A DNA stretch of 64,000 nucleotides from Xenorhabdus ishibashii (lineage in GTDB: Bacteria > Pseudomonadota > Gammaproteobacteria > Enterobacterales > Enterobacteriaceae). Made by a program: the position numbers and the translations under genes. The stretch covers positions 1,302,001 to 1,366,000 of the forward strand of contig NZ_NJAK01000001.1 in assembly GCF_002632755.1 (NCBI RefSeq), in the 5' to 3' direction. Shown here one piece after another: positions 58,810 to 64,000 of the stretch. The notes beneath the pieces were generated by a model. The model saw only the letters and a program-made list of their open reading frames with translations, was not told the DNA's origin and did no database searches. Numbering within the stretch: the stretch's first letter is position 1; the number at the start of each line of letters is the position of its first letter.

Positions 58810-58890
58810 GATATAAAACCGAAACAATCGAAGCTCCAATATTCCGTTGAATTTAAGCTTGAAGCTGTTCAACAAGTGGTTATCCAATAA
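58810..58890 (+). pseudogene. Relic of an IS3-family orfA
   Basis: The frame reads KPKQSKLQYSVEFKLEAVQQVVIQ and then stops at 58888-58890. YSVEFKLEAV is the usual N-terminal helix-turn-helix start of IS3-family orfA proteins. There is no ribosome-binding site and the rest of the gene is missing. Confidence 0.5.
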
Positions 58891-59459
58891 TACCCTGACT
58901 ATCCCGCGTTTTCTGTGTGTTGGTGGAACAACAATTCCTTCCAGAAAAACCACTGAGCTACTGTTACAATCATTGACTAATCATGCCTGATTGCCGCATC
59001 AGCAAAACCAAGCCCATTATCCTCTTCATCTCGTGCAATAAATGAAACCAACTGACTGGAGGAGATAATATTTCCCCATCGGTTTGATGGGCTTCTTTTA
59101 CATGGTGAAGCTATAATTGTTTCCACAACACTATCCATTAGGAGATTTCAACGCAGCTAAATATTGATGAAAATATTAATAAAGTCATTTAATGAAAACT
59201 TATACTATTATTTACATTGGGAATTATCATAAAGATTTCATATTGTGAATATTAATATTAATTGCTCGTTATGTTCATCAAGTTAATTTGAACATAACGA
59301 GCAAACACGCTATTTCTTGACACAAAGCTTACTCTTTTTATTATACAAATATGATTCCCTTCTCTCATATCCCTTCCTTAGTATCCAGCACAAACTGTCA
59401 GTTTCCCTGATGCTGAGCACTTGTATTACAAAACCTTAATAGATAACATAAGATTATCA

Positions 59460-59479
59460 ATATTGGCGTACGACAATAT
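59460..59479. promoter_or_regulatory. 20-bp operator-like palindrome before the XRE operon
   Basis: ATATTGGCGTACGACAATAT is self-complementary at 9 of 10 pairs, centred on CGTACG, 20 bp before the XRE start codon. A direct repeat ATTATCA (59453-59459 and 59480-59486) brackets it. A weak -35/-10 pair (TTGTAT 59421-59426, TAACAT 59444-59449, 17 bp apart) lies just upstream. The position, just downstream of a promoter, suits an autorepressor operator. Confidence 0.65.
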
Positions 59480-59499
59480 ATTATCAGAGAGATGATATA

Positions 59500-60153
59500 A
59501 TGCAAGAATCGAACAATAAAAAAGCAACTGAAGCAGATACTCTGTTATCCAATATCGCTCAAAACATCGATTTTTTGATGAAAAAAAATGACATAGACCC
59601 ACAAACCTTGAGCAGGCTGACAGGCTTAGGCATTGCGACTATCAATAGCCTCAGACGAGGTGTTGGCAACCCAACTATCGCGACTATTTCATCCATCGCA
59701 AATGTATTTGGTGTAAATGTTGGTGAAATTACCGACAATAAGTTGTATGAATCGAATGAAGATGAGGAAATTATTTTATCAGTCCCTCTAATTCGTTATA
59801 GCGAATTGGATAGCTATATAACAGGAAAAATAGTTAATATAAATTTATATAAGGTCAGTATTAATAGTAATCATGAAAATTCACTTTTCTCAGTAGAGTT
59901 TTCAAACAATCTATTATCTCCGTATTTTGATAGTAATACCATTGCCATTGTTTCTAAAACGGAAAGTTTTTGTGACAGTGATGTGGTTCTCGTCAAAATT
60001 AAAGATTCACCTATCTGTTTTAGACAAATTTTCGTAGGCGAAAGTGGAATTTATTTTTCAATATTAGGGATTGAAAATGAGCCCAAAACAATATTAACCC
60101 ATAACTACACAATAATTGGGGTTGTGATTAAATCAATTAAAAAATTAAAATAG
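59500..60153 (+). CDS. XRE-type regulator with a LexA/S24-like C-terminal domain
   Basis: The 217-residue protein has an N-terminal helix-turn-helix (about residues 20-80: LSNIAQNIDFLMKKNDIDPQTLSRLTGLGIATINSLRRGVGNPTIATISSIANVFGVNVGEI). Its C-terminal part (about 105-217) is rich in beta strands and resembles S24/LexA-type repressors: SPYFDSNTIAIVSKTESFCDSDVVLVKIKDSPICFRQIFV. I do not see a clear catalytic Ser-Lys pair, so cleavage is doubtful. It leads an operon of four genes and probably represses it at the palindrome upstream. Base composition is very AT-rich. Confidence 0.75.
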   Translation: MQESNNKKATEADTLLSNIAQNIDFLMKKNDIDPQTLSRLTGLGIATINSLRRGVGNPTIATISSIANVFGVNVGEITDNKLYESNEDEEIILSVPLIRYSELDSYITGKIVNINLYKVSINSNHENSLFSVEFSNNLLSPYFDSNTIAIVSKTESFCDSDVVLVKIKDSPICFRQIFVGESGIYFSILGIENEPKTILTHNYTIIGVVIKSIKKLK

Positions 60154-60163
60154 GAATCTTATT

Positions 60164-60646
60164 ATGGAAAAAATAATTGATTTTTTCAAAAAGATATTTA
60201 AACCTCGTTATATATACAGTTTACAAAAATTTGAACCCATAAAAGAGAATGGATTTTATATATTAAAAGAATTAGGCACCCATACATGTATCAAAGCAAC
60301 CGCTGAAGATATTTTTGATAGTGAACTATTATATAATATAAACCCTATCGATATCATATTCATAACACGATTTGAAGAACATGAAATGAGAGAAAAACAA
60401 AAATTTGAAATTATAGAAGAGAGAAGAGATCTTTCCTTCACAATAAAAAATTCCTATTTTAGCAGAAAAATAAATGGAAAAGAATTGCTTATGGATAAAA
60501 ATATAGTGGAAAAATTAGATCCAGCAAGCCTTATCAAGATCGCCTATATGTCAGGATTAAAAGACGGTAGAAAAATTTCCGATGAAATATCAAGAGCAGA
60601 AAAAATAAAATCATCCAAGCATACAAAATTGAAGGTAATAAAGTGA
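60164..60646 (+). CDS. Unknown small protein of the XRE operon
   Basis: I do not recognise this 160-residue basic protein. It starts EKIIDFFKKIFKPRYIYSLQKFEPIKENGFYILKELGTHTCIKATAEDIFD, with an amphipathic N-terminal helix that could lie on a membrane, a likely beta domain (about 20-70) and a Lys-rich tail (AEKIKSSKHTKLKVIK). It follows the regulator by 10 bp and overlaps the transporter start by GTGA, so it belongs to the same unit. It has no transmembrane helix. Its AT-rich codons match the neighbours, suggesting joint acquisition. Confidence 0.6.
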   Translation: MEKIIDFFKKIFKPRYIYSLQKFEPIKENGFYILKELGTHTCIKATAEDIFDSELLYNINPIDIIFITRFEEHEMREKQKFEIIEERRDLSFTIKNSYFSRKINGKELLMDKNIVEKLDPASLIKIAYMSGLKDGRKISDEISRAEKIKSSKHTKLKVIK

Positions 60647-61341
60647 TTAAATCTCATTCCATTAATTCAAAATTAAAATATGATTCTTTATTTATTTCTT
60701 TATCCGTCACGATAATGATAACATGTGATGTGCTTGTATATAAGACTTTAGATTTTAATGGTTTTAAAATCACATTTAGTGGGATCTTATTCTCTTTTTA
60801 TTTCCTGATATCCACAATTCAGACAGAAGTATATGGGTACAGACAAGGAGTCAAAACAGTCTGGATAATCGTTTTATGCCAATCAATTTTCGTAATGATT
60901 ATCTTTGCAGCATCACATATACAACCAGAAAATAATCAAATCTCAATGAACTTTAAATCATTATTTAGTGAGTTCTGGCGTGTGATGGTGGGCACATGGA
61001 CTTCTGTACCTATTTCCTATTTTATCAATGGATTTGTTATATCTAACTTAAAAAAAGTTTTTCTTGGAAGATTTTTTTTCATCAGATATATCATTGCTTC
61101 AATGATTACTCAGGCTGCTCTGCTACTGTCAGCATATCCTATCAGCCTTTCTTCAAAATACAGTTTTAATGAATTAATCACAATAATTGCAACAACATGG
61201 TCATATAAAGTCATCATGTCCATTATTTTGCTACCGATAGGGATCATCTTAGCTGATAAAATTAAGAAATTAGAATCAACTGATATATACGACTGGAATA
61301 TTTCATATAATCCATTTCTTTTGAAAGGTAATAAAAAATGA
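60643..61341 (+). CDS. VUT-family (YhhQ/QueT-like, DUF165) membrane transporter
   Basis: The 232-residue membrane protein has about six helices and shows the VUT family plan: FSGILFSFYFLISTIQTEVYGYRQG near residues 47-70 (family: F..ADIxxEVYG), SYFINGFVISNLKK and a C-terminal TTWSYKVIMSIILLPIGIILADKIKKLE, much as in YhhQ. YhhQ carries queuosine precursors (preQ0/preQ1). Here the conserved Asp of the family is not evident (TIQTEVYG), so the ligand may differ. The start is GTG 60643 in a GTGA overlap and the stop overlaps the next gene by ATGA. Confidence 0.75.
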   Translation: MIKSHSINSKLKYDSLFISLSVTIMITCDVLVYKTLDFNGFKITFSGILFSFYFLISTIQTEVYGYRQGVKTVWIIVLCQSIFVMIIFAASHIQPENNQISMNFKSLFSEFWRVMVGTWTSVPISYFINGFVISNLKKVFLGRFFFIRYIIASMITQAALLLSAYPISLSSKYSFNELITIIATTWSYKVIMSIILLPIGIILADKIKKLESTDIYDWNISYNPFLLKGNKK

Positions 61342-62081
61342 AAGCTATTCACTTAACAGACATACATTTAACCCTAAACCGAGACAAAAGAATTTTTAAT
61401 GTTAATCCTTATGAAAATTTTGATTTTATTTGTGAAGAAATATACAGAATAAAAAATATTACCGACATAGCGTTAATTATCGTATCCGGTGACATTACAA
61501 ATGATGGTGATGTCGATGCTTATAAATACTTTTTAAAAAAAATGGAATCCCTGAAAACACCTTATATAGCAATACTTGGTAATCATGATATTAAGAATAA
61601 TTTTGATATCGCTCTCGCAGAAGAAAAAACACAATATATTATCAAATCCCGCCAGTATAAAAATAAAATCTGGCATATTATTTCTGTCGATACTGTCGTC
61701 GAAGGTGAGGATTTCGGTTTTATCTCCAAAGATAACTTGGCTGAGCTAGAAAGAAAGATAATTGAAAATAGTAATTTTAATATCGCAATATTCATGCATC
61801 ACCATGCTATTCCAGTTGGTACACCGATTGTCGATAGCTGCATGTTAAATAATGGCAAAGAATTATTGGCTCTGTGTGAGAAATATCAGGTTAAACTTAT
61901 CGGCAGTGGACATGCACATACTTCACGTATTTGGCATCATAATACAATGGTAACGAGTGTTGCACCCGCTGTTGTATTCCAATGGCTACCGGGTATAGAT
62001 ACAGTCGAGATATCAAAGGGCTTCGGTTTTAACATCATAGATTTCTCTTCCGATTTATCTATAACCTCATGCATTTATTAA
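61338..62081 (+). CDS. CpdA-like class III metallophosphoesterase
   Basis: The 247-residue protein has every metal-binding motif of calcineurin-type phosphoesterases: Asp8 and His10 (TDIHL), Asp52 (SGDIT), Asn82-His83 (GNHD), His154-156 (MHHHAIP) and His192/His194 (GSGHAHT). The order and length resemble E. coli CpdA, a 3',5'-cAMP phosphodiesterase, and the HHHAIPVGTP stretch matches CpdA's HHHPLPAG. Substrate specificity cannot be read from sequence; cAMP, other cyclic or linear nucleotides, or another phosphodiester are possible. It ends the four-gene unit, coupled to the transporter by ATGA. Confidence 0.85.
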   Translation: MKAIHLTDIHLTLNRDKRIFNVNPYENFDFICEEIYRIKNITDIALIIVSGDITNDGDVDAYKYFLKKMESLKTPYIAILGNHDIKNNFDIALAEEKTQYIIKSRQYKNKIWHIISVDTVVEGEDFGFISKDNLAELERKIIENSNFNIAIFMHHHAIPVGTPIVDSCMLNNGKELLALCEKYQVKLIGSGHAHTSRIWHHNTMVTSVAPAVVFQWLPGIDTVEISKGFGFNIIDFSSDLSITSCIY

Positions 62082-62130
62082 TCTTTATTTCCTCTATTGT
62101 TTAAGTTGCAGCGTTGTTGGCTGCACTTAT

Positions 62131-63342
62131 TCATTGCACCATAAAATAAACAAACGTCCCCACATAATTACCAATGACATAACCGACAGTACCAATCACC
62201 ATAATCGGGCCGACCAGATTGATCCAACCACGGCTGATTGCCATCGCTGCGGCGGTGGTTGGCCCACCGATATTGGCATTACACGCCAAAATGTTTTCCT
62301 CAAGGCTGAATTTAAACACTTTTCCCACGGCAAAAGTCAGAATCAAGTTCAGCATAGTAATCACAAAGACGAAGGCAAATAGTAGTGGCGCATGGCTGAG
62401 AATGACCTGAACGGATGCAGGTATGCCAATCACAACAAAAAACATATAAATGGCGTAAGTACCCAATTCCTGAGTGCCATTCAGTTTGCTGAATGTCTCT
62501 TTAAATATTGAGACGATAATAAAAGTAACGGTAGTCAGAAGCAGGTATTTATCAGAAATCAGGCTGAAAACCAGCTCTTGATAAATGTTGTTTGGCTGCC
62601 CAAGCAAGGTTTTTAACCATGATGAAAGCTGAAATGATAGCGCAACGATAAGAATTGACCATGCCAGCGATATGGCAATGTCTTTCAGGGCGATATTTTT
62701 CGGTTTCCAATAAGTTGCCGCCAAGGGTTGGGATTTATCTAAATTAGGCGTATTTTCAACCAAATCGGTATATGGACTGCCCCAGAATTTTCTAGCCACT
62801 GTCCAACCGGATAAAAGCATCAGGATAATAAAATAGGCGGCCATCATAAAATGATCAGCAACGATGGTAGAGGCCACCATGTCTTGGGAAGTTTCCAGCT
62901 TGGCGGCCATTGCCGCAAAGTTAACCCCTCCTCCCGTATAAGAAGCGGATATCATGCCACTGATTTTATCCAATTCCGGTATATAAGCCCTGAAAAGCCA
63001 GAAGGAGACGATTGTACCCATCATGGTCGCCACGGAAGAAATCAGGAAAAGTATCAGTAATCGGCCACTTTCTTTAAGAATACTGTGCAGGTTGGTTTTA
63101 AATAATAATAAGGGGATTGCCAATGGCAGGATATATCCCCAAACAGCATCGTAAACCGGTGCTTCGGTAGGGATAATATTTAAATTGGAAGCCAAGACAG
63201 CAATGATCAATGCAATCACTGCTCCCGGTATTTTAGATGCCCATTTAAAACGCTGTTCTGCCATTATGGCGGCAGCGACAACAATCATAATAAAAGCCCA
63301 AAGTACTAATGAATTGTCAGCAGCAATAAATGTGCTTTTCAT
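62131..63342 (-). CDS. DUF819-family membrane protein
   Basis: The 403-residue protein has about 12 helices and the DUF819 pattern with ISASYTGGGVNFAAMA and ACNANIGGPTTAAAMAISRGW near the C-terminus. These Gly/Asn-rich re-entrant-like loops recall sodium-dependent transporters. The family is uncharacterised but is often next to D-Ala-D-Ala dipeptidases and L-Ala-D/L-Glu epimerases, which suggests muropeptide or dipeptide traffic. A perfect ribosome-binding site (AGGAGGAAT) precedes the ATG. A VanX-type dipeptidase lies upstream, 65 bp away. Confidence 0.82.
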   Translation of the reverse strand: MKSTFIAADNSLVLWAFIMIVVAAAIMAEQRFKWASKIPGAVIALIIAVLASNLNIIPTEAPVYDAVWGYILPLAIPLLLFKTNLHSILKESGRLLILFLISSVATMMGTIVSFWLFRAYIPELDKISGMISASYTGGGVNFAAMAAKLETSQDMVASTIVADHFMMAAYFIILMLLSGWTVARKFWGSPYTDLVENTPNLDKSQPLAATYWKPKNIALKDIAISLAWSILIVALSFQLSSWLKTLLGQPNNIYQELVFSLISDKYLLLTTVTFIIVSIFKETFSKLNGTQELGTYAIYMFFVVIGIPASVQVILSHAPLLFAFVFVITMLNLILTFAVGKVFKFSLEENILACNANIGGPTTAAAMAISRGWINLVGPIMVIGTVGYVIGNYVGTFVYFMVQ

Positions 63343-63406
63343 TATTCCTCCTGAAGTTTTTTAATAAAAAAGACGTTATTTACGCACTGACTTATTTAAT
63401 AATTGT

Positions 63407-64000
63407 CTAGCTCAAATGACAGGCGGCTTTATCTATTGCGCCATAAATGGCTGTTTGGTTTTTATAAAATGCCCACATGGGGTTACCGTAATCATAATGC
63501 CACCATTCAGTCGGTAAATTGCTGAATCCTGCTTGCGTCATCGCTTGATACAGCAATCGACGATATCGCGTCGTGGGCATATTTTTTTCTGGGGCTTTTT
63601 CTAATGCAGCGGTGTAGGAAAGTTCATTCACTTCATCAAACTCTGTCCCTAAAAACAGTGCGTGACCCGATCCCAAGTCGAAGAGTGTCACATCTACAGC
63701 TCCCCCTGTCAGATGCGGAAGAACTTGATTTTTTTCTACGGACGCTGGCGCGACAAACCGCCGTAATAGTTTCCGCTGTTCTTCAACCGATAATTCAGTA
63801 TATTGCTCTGCGATCTTTACCTGTGTTATCTCTTGCAAGGCTTGCTGAGTTTCCCGCGAGCGCCAGCCATCCAATACCAAAATCCCCAAATGAGCAGGAA
63901 GTAATTGTGATGCTATCCTTAATTTTTCGGCCACGCTTTTTCTTACCATACAATATTCAATAGAGCCTTTTATTCCTGCCAGATAATAAACCGGTTTTTG
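63407..64000 (-). CDS. D-alanyl-D-alanine dipeptidase (VanX/DdpX family), 5' end outside the window
   Basis: The zinc dipeptidase family cleaves D-Ala-D-Ala. The visible part reads LAGIKGSIEYCMVRKSVAEKL up from the edge and has GWRSRETQQAL, the zinc motif His-x6-Asp in LPHLTGGAVDVTL, and EWWHYDYG with the catalytic Glu and the third zinc His. The frame stays open to base 64000, so the N-terminus is cut off here. In non-resistant Gram-negative bacteria these enzymes serve D-Ala-D-Ala or muropeptide scavenging, fitting the DUF819 transporter gene downstream. It is transcribed leftwards with that gene. Confidence 0.88.
   Translation of the reverse strand, partial: QKPVYYLAGIKGSIEYCMVRKSVAEKLRIASQLLPAHLGILVLDGWRSRETQQALQEITQVKIAEQYTELSVEEQRKLLRRFVAPASVEKNQVLPHLTGGAVDVTLFDLGSGHALFLGTEFDEVNELSYTAALEKAPEKNMPTTRYRRLLYQAMTQAGFSNLPTEWWHYDYGNPMWAFYKNQTAIYGAIDKAACHLS

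Larger units (their letters stand above)
58684..59499. other. 816-bp gap between mod and the XRE operon with relics
   Basis: No intact gene is visible. A short IS3-type relic lies near the left side (58810-58890). The stretch 59090-59340 is AT-rich with no supported frame. The right end carries the promoter and operator-like palindrome of the XRE operon. The gap looks like an old insertion zone. Confidence 0.5.

Overview
The window looks like chromosomal DNA of an enterobacterium of the Morganellaceae type, most probably Xenorhabdus or Photorhabdus. This is inferred from AT-rich sequence, proteins that match remembered Escherichia coli orthologues closely, and enterobacterial gene order with lineage-specific insertions. 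No database search was run. Functions come from motifs and family knowledge.

Layout. (1) 1-18.7 kb is an old core block: minor pseudopilins (ppdB-ygdB-ppdC), recC-ptrA-recB-recD, argA, amiC, three initiator tRNA genes (metZWV type), mltA and tcdA. recC carries a -1 frameshift in a G run. (2) At 18.7-19.0 kb a tRNA-Leu(CAA) gene of the leuX type has the start of a P4-type integrase gene at its 3' side, which looks like the scar of a lost island. In E. coli the genes left and right of this point lie far apart. (3) 19.3-28.2 kb is a second core block: a 28-codon membrane peptide, ampH, lptFG, pepA, holC and valS. (4) 28.2-39 kb is accessory: azlCD, a polar amino acid ABC transporter with two sister binding proteins, an O-methyltransferase, a LysR/MFS/NTF2-like cassette, a frameshifted PrpF-family isomerase and an Ail/OmpX-like barrel.

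(5) 39.2-49.5 kb holds yjgM, rraB, argF and pyrLB, which are close neighbours in E. coli. Here a sulfur amino acid operon (PLP lyase, NhaC-type antiporter, D-cysteine desulfhydrase), a kptA relic, vapBC, rnz and an AhpD-like gene lie between argF and pyrB, and no pyrI follows pyrB. (6) 49.7-62.1 kb is a second accessory region: a YdeP-type molybdoenzyme, then a type III restriction-modification locus whose mod gene is cut by an ISAs1-family element with a 10-bp target duplication, an IS3 relic, and a very AT-rich four-gene unit. That unit encodes an XRE repressor, an unknown protein, a VUT-family transporter and a CpdA-like metallophosphoesterase. It has overlapping genes and a 20-bp operator-like palindrome in front, and it is the best candidate for an undescribed system here. 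(7) The right edge has a DUF819 membrane protein and a VanX/DdpX-type D-Ala-D-Ala dipeptidase that runs out of the window.

Regulation visible in the sequence: tandem ARG boxes before argA and one strong ARG box before argF (ArgR control), a pyrBI-type attenuator before pyrB, good sigma-70 promoters before the tRNA genes and pyrL, and repeats before vapBC that fit autoregulation.
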